A stretch of 64,000 nucleotides of DNA from Sinorhizobium glycinis (GTDB taxonomy: Bacteria; Pseudomonadota; Alphaproteobacteria; Rhizobiales; Rhizobiaceae), in the NCBI RefSeq assembly GCF_001651865.1, contig NZ_LPUX01000066.1, forward strand, positions 1 to 64,000, written 5' to 3'. Position 1 is the stretch's first letter. Each line of letters begins with the position of its first letter. A model generated the notes under the pieces. The model saw nothing but the letters and a program-made list of their open reading frames with translations. It was not told the DNA's origin and did not search any database. Positions 1 through 8,639 of the stretch are shown one piece after another. The translations under genes were made by a program, and so were the position numbers.

Positions 1-1
1 T

Positions 2-3000
2 GTGCGCATGCGCCACACTCGCATACGCACTCGCCAAAGGGAATCCCATACGGACTCTTATGTTAGGCGGATACCACTAGCAAACCCTTCACGTGGGAAC
101 GAGGGCCAGTCATGGCACGAAGTCGCGACGTTGGACTGCGCGATAGTCCTCGGTTCTGCTGGTGCCGGCAAGACGCGAGAGTTGCTGGAATTGGCAAAGG
201 AGCTACGTTCCGCTGGCACCCCTGCCTTCGTCTTTAGGATTGAGGCACTTTGCCGCCTGTCCGCGGAGGATTCGTTCTCACCGCACGACGAAGCATCTCC
301 GACGGCCTTCGCGAGGTGGAAGGTGAAACGCGGCCCGGCAGTCGCCCTTCTTGATGCACTTGACGAAGCGCGCTTGCCTGATGCTCGCAATACCAGCGCT
401 TTGGCGGATGCTTTGGCGCGTCTCTCACGCGAGGTAGGTTCCGCAGGAAAGGAACTGAGGGTTATCATCAGCTCTAGGGCCAGCGAGTGGCAGGGTGATG
501 GCGATCTGCGGGCGATCGAGACGGCAATCAAGGGCTTTCGCGTCTCGGATCCGAGTCAAGAGGCACAGATTAAAGTAAAGACGCTTCGCCTGCTACCTCT
601 TCGCAAGCCTGATGTGAGGAAAATCGCCAAGCACCGTGGCGTAGATCCCGACCAGTTCGCGGCAGCAATCGACAGAGCTAAAGCCGCCAATCTCGTGTCG
701 CAGCCACTGGACGTGCAGCTTCTCCTCGATCTGTGGTTAGAAGCAGTTGGGGAGGGCAAGGAGCCGCCCAGCATCTTTTCGTCAAGGCTGCAGGTATACG
801 AAGATATCGTCAGATTCAGACTGAGGACCGAGAGCGGACAGGAGCGTCGATCGAACCTTGACCCCCTGCTGGGACGGCAGGCATGTGAAAAGCTTGCCGC
901 GATCTCCGTCCTATCGGACGTTCAGGATTTTACGTCCGAGCCGGACAAACCGATGGCGATCCACGCGCTCTCGGCATTATCGAGCGACGCCGATCGCTGG
1001 ACGGAGATGGATGTGCGCCAGCTTCTTTCGTATGGGTTGTTTCAGCCGTCCATTTCCGGACGAGTGAGGTTTGCCCATCGGGAGTTGCGTGACTACCTCG
1101 CTGCTTGCTTTTTCCGCCGGGCGATCGGCCAAAATGCCGGATCGCTCGACGTAGTTAAGCCTCTCCTTGCAGAAGGCTTGGGATGTACCGAAGTCCCTCA
1201 ATCGACCGAGCACGTCTTGGGATGGTTGGCGACGATCGATCCGATCGCGAGGAGGATTGTGACCAGGATCCGACCGTCGCTTCTTATTGAGACCGGCGAT
1301 CCGACACGGCTCACGGTTGACGAGAAGTCACGTGCCATTGCTGCACACGTCGCTGCATACCGGGAGCGGCTTTATCGAGGCGAATGGTTTTACCAGGAGG
1401 ATGTGCGGGAGTTTGTTACTCCCGATCTGGCACCGGCAATCGGAGAGCAGCTAGCGATCGCAACTTCACCTGAGGTCCGTGAGTTACTCGTCGAGATGAT
1501 CAGATTTGGCCAGATGACGTCAATGGCCGCGGACCTGCGGACAATCGCCTGCGATCAGACCGAAGGTCTTCGCGTCAGGGCGGAGGCTTGTCTTGCACTG
1601 GCGGATTTGAACGATTTTTCATTTGCCCATGATGTACTTGCGGCTGCGCTTCTGTCGACCGCTCCCAAGCACGAGGATACGCAAAGCGCGCCGTCGTGGA
1701 ACTTGTTCGTGGCCAGTGCTGTGCGATACGTCGTGCCCGCCGGTGTTTCTCTCCTGGATGCAATCGCTCTCGTGGATCGCTTCCGCCGGGAAGCCAAAAA
1801 TTATGCATCAGCCACCGCAATGTTGCTGGAGGGGCTGGTTGCCGAACTATCATTGGATCAATTGGGGAACTGGCTTCAGATTTTCCTTCGGTTCGCGCGC
1901 GCTCCGCGAAAGAGTGACCGGGATATGATGCCGACGATCCAGCCGAGGTTCAGGATGCTTGGCGCCCCCATTTGCCAGGCATTGGACAGGCTGCTGCAGC
2001 ACGGTGGCGAAGTGTTGCCAAAGGCGGTACGGCTCGAAGCACTCGAATTTGTCTTCGGTCTTAACGGAAGGCAGAGCTATTCGCTGCGCGAGACCAGCTT
2101 CGACAAGCTCGCGACGACCATCCGTCCGTTGAACGACCTGAAGATCGACCTAATCTTGATGCGCCTCGCTTTGTTCGAAAATATGCAGAGTGAATGGTAC
2201 GTGGCGCGCCAGGCAGTCGGCCCGCTCAAGATCGATCGAAGCGATAAGGCAGTCGAGGTATTCAATTCGAAAGATATCGAGCGCCTTGGCGCCCTCATGG
2301 CCGAGGAGCAGACTGAAAGGGATCGGGATCTGTATTTCACCTGCGCCCAATTCGTGTTTGACGAGATCCGGGACGCTGAAGAACGCAAACACGCAAACGC
2401 CATTCTTAGAAACCTTGCGCGGACCCATGGCAGCAGCGAGTTAAAGCGCGCCTATGGCCACCTAGCGCCGATAAGACGGCTGAAGCATCAGTTTCGTCAT
2501 AAGGACTGGTACCAGATCAAACACAGGTTTCACGCTAGTGTCGATTCAGTGATCGATGCATGCTGGAAGCTCCGTAACGGAGCAACGTTTCTCAGGGATT
2601 TCCGTGGTTTGTCCCAGGGGCGCAGACCTGGTTATCTGGCTTGGGCGGTAAACAAGAGTCCAAATGACCTTGGTCCAGCAGTCATAGAACGCATGCGCGA
2701 GCGCCATGGCCAGCTGATTGCGGGATTGTTCGCCTCCGGCTTCAAAAGGTACTGGCGAGAAAACGGGATTACCTACCCCGCACAAAGCGACTATCAGGCC
2801 ATGATCGGATTGACCGGCCTTGCCCTGCAATCGCTGAGCGAACTGGCGAACCTGTCCGATGACTTGATAGAACGGGCCTTCACCTACGGCTTTTCTAACA
2901 TGAACGGCTTTCCGGACTGGATGCCGGCTCTTATCACGTTGAAGCCCGGAATTTTCGTGACCGTGGCGACGACCGTTCTCACGCAGGACATTACCTCGAG

Positions 3001-3634
3001 CAGTGAAGAGAAGTTTTCCTCGGACGGGTTCAGTCGCATAGCCTATTCCACCTCTGCAATCCGTGAGCTTACAGCGGCACCACTGTTCCAACTGCTTCAA
3101 ACCGCAGGGATCCCCGAGAATCGTCGCGACTTGGAAATGGCTCTCACGATAATTGCCCGGAGTCATGCGGTCTCGGCCTCACAACTATCACCGATTCTCC
3201 GCCAGCAATTCGCAGCCCATGTGATAGAGTTTAGGTTCGCCGAAGCGTGGCTCTGGCTTGATGCCTTGTTCGCTATTGATTCGGCAGCTGCCTGGTCTAC
3301 ATGGATCGCGACCTTCGGAGCACTATGGAGCCCGTCCAGCGCAAGCCTGTTCAAGCGCTACATGGGGCGCGAAGAGTTGTCCAACTCACGTGCCGAAGAG
3401 CGCGCCGAGGAGCGGGACGCACTTGATGCCGATGCTCAAACACTGTGTCATCTCATCAAGGCCGCTTATCTTGTTTGGCCACCAAGCAATGACCCCGTCC
3501 ATGAAGACGCCTACTCGCCCGGCATTGACGACAAGGCGACATCCAGACGCGGCTACTATCTAAACGGGCTGGCGGCGCTTGGTAACGAGGATGCGTTGCA
3601 AGCCCTCGATAGGTGTAGCCGCTTGCCAACATAA
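2..3634 (+). CDS. NACHT/STAND-type P-loop NTPase, 5' end possibly outside the window
   Basis: This is a long protein of about 1,210 residues. The N-terminal part holds a Walker A motif GSAGAGKT (about residues 51-58), a Walker B-like LLDALDEA (about 116-123) and a sensor-like RVIISSRASEW near 153. It is followed by a RFAHRELRDYLAACFF segment near 355, typical of the NACHT helical region. The remaining 800 residues look helical and repeat-rich but I recognise no family. NACHT proteins of this build are STAND ATPases; many bacterial ones sense phage components and trigger defence, but no effector nuclease is recognisable here. The reading frame is open to the window edge, so the true start may lie further left. 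The distinctive sequence only begins around residue 23. It sits next to a transposon remnant, as cargo genes often do. Confidence 0.72.
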   Translation: MRMRHTRIRTRQRESHTDSYVRRIPLANPSRGNEGQSWHEVATLDCAIVLGSAGAGKTRELLELAKELRSAGTPAFVFRIEALCRLSAEDSFSPHDEASPTAFARWKVKRGPAVALLDALDEARLPDARNTSALADALARLSREVGSAGKELRVIISSRASEWQGDGDLRAIETAIKGFRVSDPSQEAQIKVKTLRLLPLRKPDVRKIAKHRGVDPDQFAAAIDRAKAANLVSQPLDVQLLLDLWLEAVGEGKEPPSIFSSRLQVYEDIVRFRLRTESGQERRSNLDPLLGRQACEKLAAISVLSDVQDFTSEPDKPMAIHALSALSSDADRWTEMDVRQLLSYGLFQPSISGRVRFAHRELRDYLAACFFRRAIGQNAGSLDVVKPLLAEGLGCTEVPQSTEHVLGWLATIDPIARRIVTRIRPSLLIETGDPTRLTVDEKSRAIAAHVAAYRERLYRGEWFYQEDVREFVTPDLAPAIGEQLAIATSPEVRELLVEMIRFGQMTSMAADLRTIACDQTEGLRVRAEACLALADLNDFSFAHDVLAAALLSTAPKHEDTQSAPSWNLFVASAVRYVVPAGVSLLDAIALVDRFRREAKNYASATAMLLEGLVAELSLDQLGNWLQIFLRFARAPRKSDRDMMPTIQPRFRMLGAPICQALDRLLQHGGEVLPKAVRLEALEFVFGLNGRQSYSLRETSFDKLATTIRPLNDLKIDLILMRLALFENMQSEWYVARQAVGPLKIDRSDKAVEVFNSKDIERLGALMAEEQTERDRDLYFTCAQFVFDEIRDAEERKHANAILRNLARTHGSSELKRAYGHLAPIRRLKHQFRHKDWYQIKHRFHASVDSVIDACWKLRNGATFLRDFRGLSQGRRPGYLAWAVNKSPNDLGPAVIERMRERHGQLIAGLFASGFKRYWRENGITYPAQSDYQAMIGLTGLALQSLSELANLSDDLIERAFTYGFSNMNGFPDWMPALITLKPGIFVTVATTVLTQDITSSSEEKFSSDGFSRIAYSTSAIRELTAAPLFQLLQTAGIPENRRDLEMALTIIARSHAVSASQLSPILRQQFAAHVIEFRFAEAWLWLDALFAIDSAAAWSTWIATFGALWSPSSASLFKRYMGREELSNSRAEERAEERDALDADAQTLCHLIKAAYLVWPPSNDPVHEDAYSPGIDDKATSRRGYYLNGLAALGNEDALQALDRCSRLPT

Positions 3635-3636
3635 CG

Positions 3637-3770
3637 GCTCGTGCTCGCCAACATCGGCATTTTCTGCTCAGATTATCTGACAATGGAGAACGTGCCCTGC
3701 TCACGCTCTTTGCCAACGTGCTCGCCAACATCCGAGGCTGCTCGCAAACGACGGCCACGTGCTCAGATTA
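3637..3770. repeat. Transposon end with internal direct repeats
   Basis: Two short motifs alternate here. GTGCTCGCCAACATC occurs at 3641-3655 and again at 3718-3732, and TGCTCAGATTA occurs at 3665-3675 and again at 3760-3770. They lie directly beyond the 3' end of the transposase remnant on the minus strand. Repeated transposase-binding sites at an element end are normal for DDE transposons of this general type. The outer boundary is not determined. Confidence 0.5.
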
Positions 3771-4330
3771 ATTGCCAGCGAGAGCGTGGGTCAAGCCGGC
3801 ACGCCTGCCTGACGCAGTTGCTCGGTCAAGGCCGAGTTGATCGACGATGGCGCCACGGGCTGCGAGGCCATTTGGATAAGCGGTCTCTATTGCGGGTTCC
3901 GGAAACGGTGTCCGCCATACGCTCAGCCCAGCCGCAGTCGAGGGCAGCGAAGGCAATGGGCGATCCCCGCCGGTGACCGCGGCGCGGGGGAGCCCAAGCT
4001 GGTCTGCCAACCGCACCACCTTGTCGAGCCGCTCTTCGGTCCGGCTCTTCTGGTATTTGCGATAGCGAAAGAGGGGAACCGCCCCGCGCGAAGGCTGGAA
4101 CGGCCCGAGGCGCTTGCCCTCATGCTCGACGAACAGTTCCAGATCGAACAGGCCCCAGAGCAAGGTCACCGTCTCGCCGGCAAGTTCGGGCTCGACCTCA
4201 TAGGATGCGCCTTCGACCGAAACGGTTGCGTCTCCAGCGACCGTCCGTCGTTCCGGCTCGCGCGCAAAGGCGCAGAACCGCTCCCACGAGCACATGGCTC
4301 GCACCCCGTCAGGCGGAAGGTTTCCGCCTA
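3768..4330 (-). pseudogene. C-terminal fragment of a DDE (Mu/IS481-like) transposase
   Basis: The minus-strand frame from about 4330 to the stop at 3768 encodes a C-terminal domain with YEVEPELAGETVTLLWGLFD and LFVEHEGKRLGPF. This is the beta-barrel tail found after the catalytic core in integrase-catalytic-domain transposases. The catalytic DDE residues and N-terminal HTH are absent. The open frame runs on to 4415, but the first 30 or so residues of that stretch look unrelated. Repeats of the element end follow directly downstream. It is a truncated remnant and cannot transpose. Confidence 0.6.
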
Positions 4331-4449
4331 TAAGTTTGTAACCCCCAAAAAAAAAAGGGATGCTACCCAAAATAGCGCAGTAACAGCGTATACCCGTCAA
4401 ATTTGAGGATTGCAATTTTTCCTACATTTGGTGCTTATTTTTAGCGTGG

Positions 4450-4478
4450 TTGGCGAGTTGGCTTCTTGCCGGCATATA
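4450..4478 (+). promoter_or_regulatory. Candidate promoter for the peptide/radical SAM operon
   Basis: TTGGCG (4450-4455) and CATATA (4473-4478) are separated by 17 bases. They lie about 75 bases before the start codon of the small peptide gene. The match to the alphaproteobacterial sigma-70 consensus is only fair. The assignment rests on position as much as on sequence. Confidence 0.3.
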
Positions 4479-4551
4479 CGGTGGGTGATGCCGCGCAATT
4501 GGATGCCTATCACGATCTTTGATTGCAACACTCTAACCAGGAGGAATTTCC

Positions 4552-4704
4552 ATGAGCGATCTAAAGTATGGCAAAGGCGACGAGGCCGAGGCCCTCAAGC
4601 TAGCAATTAGGGAACTTAGCGAGGCCCAGAAGATTGTCCATACCGCGCTGATTTCTGAGAAACTTGAGAAGGTCTCCAAGCTGCTCGCCACCGTACAGGT
4701 TTAG
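4552..4704 (+). CDS. 50-residue helical peptide, candidate precursor or carrier peptide of the operon
   Basis: An ATG preceded by a strong AGGAGG (4538-4543, 8 bases before) opens a 50-codon frame ending in TAG. The product is charged and strongly amphipathic (MSDLKYGKGDEAEALK at the start, KLEKVSKLLATVQV at the end). It has no cysteine and exactly one arginine (R20). It has no signal peptide and I recognise no family. The position as first gene, its strong ribosome site and the hairpin right after its stop fit a RiPP-type precursor made in excess over its modifying enzymes. That is inference; it could also be an accessory or recognition subunit for one of the enzymes. Confidence 0.6.
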   Translation: MSDLKYGKGDEAEALKLAIRELSEAQKIVHTALISEKLEKVSKLLATVQV

Positions 4705-4719
4705 AGTTGGTTCAAGTAT

Positions 4720-4749
4720 TGGGTCCTTGCAGATTGTGTCGAGGACCCA
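4720..4749 (+). promoter_or_regulatory. Intercistronic hairpin after the peptide gene
   Basis: TGGGTCCT (4720-4727) pairs perfectly with AGGACCCA (4742-4749). A T-G and a G-C pair extend the stem to 10 base pairs with a 10-base loop. No T-run follows, so it is not a standard intrinsic terminator. A structure placed between a first small gene and downstream enzyme genes commonly stabilises the first message or lowers readthrough. Confidence 0.5.
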
Positions 4750-4841
4750 TGCATTCACGGCATCTCCACACGAGTTGGCGCAGGCTCTCGCCGGGTAGTC
4801 GAGGCGATTTGTGACGCTATGTCTTTTCAAAACGGGGGGAA

Positions 4842-6038
4842 ATGATGTCCATTGGTAAAGCGAGCACGGCTTACGCTGATCTACCTCATATTGTTGCTGC
4901 GCGAGAGCGCATCGAGAACCTTTGGGCTGCCGGCACTGACTATTCCAAGGACATCGTTGACGACGCACGTTCCAATAATCGTATGTTGCACCTCGACCTG
5001 GACTTGACCGGCGAGTGCAAGCTCAATTGCTTTTATTGCGACCGGACGCCCGATAGATACAATTCCGTACCCAACCGTGTTGAACTGACAACTGCGGAGC
5101 GCCTCGATTTGATCGAGCAGGCCCGCAACCTCGGTGCCACCACTGTCGAATTTCCCGGTGCTGGTGAACCTATGATCGATGTGGGATTTTGGGACATAAT
5201 TGCTGGTGTTCATGGTCATGGGATGACGCCCGTCATATTCACGAGCGGCTACCATCTTGACCGTTCGGCAGCTGACCGGCTTTTTCAGCTCGGGGCCACT
5301 GTTTTTATCAAGCACAACTCAAGCGATACGCATATCCAAGATAAAATGGTTGGCTTGGCCGGCTATGCCGAGAAAGCCAACGCAGGCCTTCATTACCTTC
5401 TCGAAAAGGGCTTCAACCAATCGATACCAACGCGTGTAGCAGTTGATATGGTTGTAACGCCACAGTTTAACGAGTCGAAAGATTTCGAAGAGGTCGTCGA
5501 ACTCCATCGGTGGTGCCGAATCAATAATGTGCACAACTATATTGTGACCCTTATACCGGAAGGCCGCGCCGATAGGGCTGCCATGATTTTAGAGCGCGAG
5601 CGCTCTAACAATATGCTCGAGGCTGTACGCAAGGTAGACGAGCAAGAGTTCGGCTTAACCTATAAACCCTCACGCCCAATGTCAGGCGGCTACCGCTGTA
5701 GACAAGTCAACGTCGGGCTATTCGTGAATTTATTTGGCGAGGTTTACGACTGCAACGGCCTTGGCCGTTTCTTGGGGCACGTTCGCTGCGACAGCTTGGA
5801 AACAATCTGGAACTCAAAGTTTGCCAGACATGTTCGTACCCCGGTTCAAGATGGATTTTGCCTGCTGCGGGAACGTGTTTGGGACTCAGTACAGTCATCT
5901 GGGATGGAGCGTAAACTTCACCTTTATCGTCGATTCGAGGGCAGGCACGGAGCGGACGAAGTGGTGGAGCGTGGCCTGCATGCCATGCATCAGGGTGAGG
6001 AAACCCCGACCGTCGTTCCCAGCGCGGGGTCCGTCTAA
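4842..6038 (+). CDS. Radical SAM enzyme with SPASM/twitch-like C-terminus
   Basis: The 398-residue product has the radical SAM signature CKLNCFYC (C59, C63, C66, CX3CX2C) and the SAM-binding GAGEP motif (about 106-110). The C-terminal region has C286-X12-G-X4-C304, which is the start of a SPASM/twitch motif, with C316 and C340 as further possible ligands of an auxiliary iron-sulfur cluster. Such enzymes modify peptides by forming thioether or carbon-carbon links, epimers and similar changes. The start overlaps a stop codon in ATGATG; a second ATG three bases later is equally possible. It is followed without a gap by the ureohydrolase gene. The substrate is inferred to be the small peptide or a product of it. 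No peptide-binding RRE domain is obvious by eye. Confidence 0.85.
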   Translation: MMSIGKASTAYADLPHIVAARERIENLWAAGTDYSKDIVDDARSNNRMLHLDLDLTGECKLNCFYCDRTPDRYNSVPNRVELTTAERLDLIEQARNLGATTVEFPGAGEPMIDVGFWDIIAGVHGHGMTPVIFTSGYHLDRSAADRLFQLGATVFIKHNSSDTHIQDKMVGLAGYAEKANAGLHYLLEKGFNQSIPTRVAVDMVVTPQFNESKDFEEVVELHRWCRINNVHNYIVTLIPEGRADRAAMILERERSNNMLEAVRKVDEQEFGLTYKPSRPMSGGYRCRQVNVGLFVNLFGEVYDCNGLGRFLGHVRCDSLETIWNSKFARHVRTPVQDGFCLLRERVWDSVQSSGMERKLHLYRRFEGRHGADEVVERGLHAMHQGEETPTVVPSAGSV

Positions 6039-6986
6039 GTGCAAGTTACATCTTCTGTACCAATCGTAAACGATCCGACTGTGCGGTGGATCCGGGATTG
6101 TTGGGTTACCGCGCAGAGCGCCCCACACGATTCTCCAGCTTTTGGATTCGTTAGCGTGCCGTTCGACTTTGCGGTCAGTCATCGCCCTGGTTGTCGTTTC
6201 GGTCCCGAGAAAATTCTTTCGGCACTCAATACGTTAAGCGCATATTGCGTCGACAAGCGGGTGTCGTTGGACAAGACGTCCTTCGTAGAGTGTGGATCGG
6301 TCGATGCGCTGCACTCTCTCGAGCAGTCATACTCAAACATTCGAGCTGCCATTGCCGCACTGCCGCGCAGATTATTGCCAATAGTCTTGGGTGGTGACCA
6401 CTCTATTACCGACCCAGCGATACGGGGTGTTCGTGATAGGCTTTCTGGGGCGCCAATGGGGCTGATTGTTTTTGACGCCCATTTCGATTCGCGCGAACCA
6501 ATACCAGGCAAGGAGCATTCCGGGCATTGGATGCGGACGCTGTCGGACGTGATTGACTATCGCAAGGTTGTCCAGATGGGAATCAACGCTGCGATTTATT
6601 CAGAGGCATACATGCGCGAGGCCGAAGCAGCCGGGGTCCTGGTGATGACACCTTACGACATACGTCGAGTAGGTTGGACTGTCGCTCTGAGAACCGCAAT
6701 CGAGCATGGGACCGCTGATGGGGCCGGAGTATACATCTCCGTCGACATTGATGGCATCGACCAGGCCTATGCGCCGGGTACGAGCGTTCCCAATTGCGGT
6801 GGTCTTCTTGCCCATGAGGTTTTGGATGCGGTGTTCGAGATCGCGGTTAACGCACCAACGCTCGCTCTCGACATCACTGAAGTGAGTCCGCCTTTGGACC
6901 GAGATGATATGACCTCGCGACTTGCAGCGCAGATCATCATGAACTTCATGGCGGGTGTTGTCCGACAAACATCAAGTGGGACCTAG
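6039..6986 (+). CDS. Ureohydrolase (arginase/agmatinase) family enzyme
   Basis: The 315-residue product contains all binuclear manganese motifs of the family: GGDHS (H121), DAHFD (D146, H148, D150) and SVDIDGID (D236, D238), plus AYAPGT. The usual Pro after the last Asp of the third motif is Gln here (DGIDQAYAPG). The family hydrolyses guanidino groups to release urea, and some members act on arginine inside peptides (peptide arginases in RiPP pathways such as landornamide and enteropeptin). The GTG start directly abuts the radical SAM stop codon, so the two are translationally coupled. It may convert arginine, in the peptide or free, to ornithine. Agmatinase or formimidoylglutamase activity cannot be excluded. 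Confidence 0.85.
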   Translation: MQVTSSVPIVNDPTVRWIRDCWVTAQSAPHDSPAFGFVSVPFDFAVSHRPGCRFGPEKILSALNTLSAYCVDKRVSLDKTSFVECGSVDALHSLEQSYSNIRAAIAALPRRLLPIVLGGDHSITDPAIRGVRDRLSGAPMGLIVFDAHFDSREPIPGKEHSGHWMRTLSDVIDYRKVVQMGINAAIYSEAYMREAEAAGVLVMTPYDIRRVGWTVALRTAIEHGTADGAGVYISVDIDGIDQAYAPGTSVPNCGGLLAHEVLDAVFEIAVNAPTLALDITEVSPPLDRDDMTSRLAAQIIMNFMAGVVRQTSSGT

Positions 6987-7016
6987 TTTCGCTTCAACAA
7001 TCATTTGAGGTTTCAA

Positions 7017-8621
7017 ATGGAAGAGGATATCGTGTTGGTGGCGCCAAATTGCGGCGCGTTCGCCAAGCGCCAATTTCCAAGCCGGAGATTAATCGCAATT
7101 CTAGATGAGGCGCAACTTGACGCTTTCTTGGCTTCATGTCGGGCATCGTCGCTCACCTTCTGTGGCACCTGGCGGCAACTCACCGTGCGCGTTTCTCGCG
7201 CCTTGGCGCAGTGGGCGATACAAGAGCCGGAACGAGGCTGCGGTTTCTCCCTCGCCACCAATGTATCACCCCAAATGCGCCCGCGCAGGCCATTAGATGG
7301 CAATCGAGTCTACGAGATTATCGACGGGTTTCCTGCGACCGAACATAATGCGGCGGGAAGGCAGGTCATTGATTCGAATTTCGTTATTGGACGTCTATTG
7401 GACCCAAACCTACCCGCACCATCAGGCGTTGTGATAACAGGCCACGGTAGCGAATATTGCATACGGCTCGATTCAAGGTGGTTCAGCACATTCAATACGG
7501 CTTTTCTTACTGACCCCATCATCCTTCCATCTTTCAAGTTGGGAGACGTGATTTTTCTGAATTGCTGCTCATCTCTAAAACTGGGCGATTCATGTGTTCC
7601 CGAATCGTATTCGCTGGCGGCACTTCTCTTCAGTCTCGGCTCTGCGGTGATAGGCAGCTTCCGCAACTTGCATACTTCGCCGCATTACGCGGCGGTTTTT
7701 GCACAAGCACTTCTACAAGGAAATAGTCTTGGTGAGATCGTAAACCGTCTCAATGCTGAGTCGAATCGCTTCGAAAGAGGAGTGGCATTTCAATTGCTTG
7801 GCGATCCCCTCCATCGCTTGAGCCCTGTCAATATACGGCCTTCGATCGGTCCTCTGCAATCGAGGCCGCCGCAACTGCCTTTGCCTTCTTCCTTAAGGCG
7901 TGCGCTCGAGGACAATCTTGGGCTCGAACTTTTAAGCGCTGCTCTGACGCGCTGGATACCGGAAAGTTCCGCCCTAGCTGAAATTCACGCGAACGTCAAA
8001 GACCTAACAGAATCTGCCGGAAGTACGGATCATGCTTGGCACATCACGGGGCTTGGTGAGGAAGAAGTAGCGCAGCTCGGTCAATTTTTCGAACATCAAC
8101 GACACGCTCTGCAGCTTGCATTAATCACAGCTCTCGCTCAATCTATCCAGACGACTGGATGGATCCAGACGCGCTACGCAACCTTCTGTCGCAGATTATC
8201 CCCTACCACCCACACCTGCGCGCGATGCGGAGGTGTTTCTAACTGGACACGTTATGAGCCGTTCGCCTCATACTTGCCTACGGTCCATCGCGAAGAATGC
8301 GACCATTGTGGCACCACGCAGGAACGGATCGGCGATGGACCGCAGTTGACCATTTTGACTGTCCAACCCGAAGCTTCGTCCGTCGCGATTTCGATACCCA
8401 CTCCCCCGCAGAGGTCGCAGGGGCTTCTGCTGTTTCATCGCATGCCAAGCTTCGCCCCGATACCTTGGCCGCAAAATGGCGGGAAAGTTCATATCCCCTA
8501 TACGGCACTGAGTTTCCTCGGCCGGTTAACGCTCGTCGCTGCGGTCCTTTCTCCCAAATGTCTAGCGCTGCAGTACCACACCTTCTTTGTTTGCCCTGAT
8601 TTACCACACGAAATGGTGTAA
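7017..8621 (+). CDS. Caspase-fold (clan CD, CHAT/C25-like) cysteine peptidase with C-terminal zinc ribbon
   Basis: Of 534 residues, the central part has GVVITGHGSEYC (H143) followed 40 residues later by DVIFLNCCSSLK (C183/C184). This His-then-Cys layout, each after a hydrophobic strand, is that of CHAT, gingipain and caspase-type peptidases. Near residues 395-440 it has CARCGG and CDHCG, two CXXC pairs that would bind zinc. The ATG at 7017 has GAGG seven bases upstream and is preferred over the TTG at 7005. It lies 30 bases after the ureohydrolase gene. Within the operon it is the natural candidate for cleaving a leader from the modified peptide, or for an effector activated by it. The residues between the two domains are unrecognised. 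Confidence 0.65.
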   Translation: MEEDIVLVAPNCGAFAKRQFPSRRLIAILDEAQLDAFLASCRASSLTFCGTWRQLTVRVSRALAQWAIQEPERGCGFSLATNVSPQMRPRRPLDGNRVYEIIDGFPATEHNAAGRQVIDSNFVIGRLLDPNLPAPSGVVITGHGSEYCIRLDSRWFSTFNTAFLTDPIILPSFKLGDVIFLNCCSSLKLGDSCVPESYSLAALLFSLGSAVIGSFRNLHTSPHYAAVFAQALLQGNSLGEIVNRLNAESNRFERGVAFQLLGDPLHRLSPVNIRPSIGPLQSRPPQLPLPSSLRRALEDNLGLELLSAALTRWIPESSALAEIHANVKDLTESAGSTDHAWHITGLGEEEVAQLGQFFEHQRHALQLALITALAQSIQTTGWIQTRYATFCRRLSPTTHTCARCGGVSNWTRYEPFASYLPTVHREECDHCGTTQERIGDGPQLTILTVQPEASSVAISIPTPPQRSQGLLLFHRMPSFAPIPWPQNGGKVHIPYTALSFLGRLTLVAAVLSPKCLALQYHTFFVCPDLPHEMV

Positions 8622-8639
8622 TAGGCATCAGCAGTCACC

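Noticed and set aside
4705..4842. Short frame starting at TTG with two CXXC-like cysteines as an alternative precursor
   Set aside because: No ribosome site, and its codons overlap the hairpin; the frame with the strong AGGAGG is better supported.
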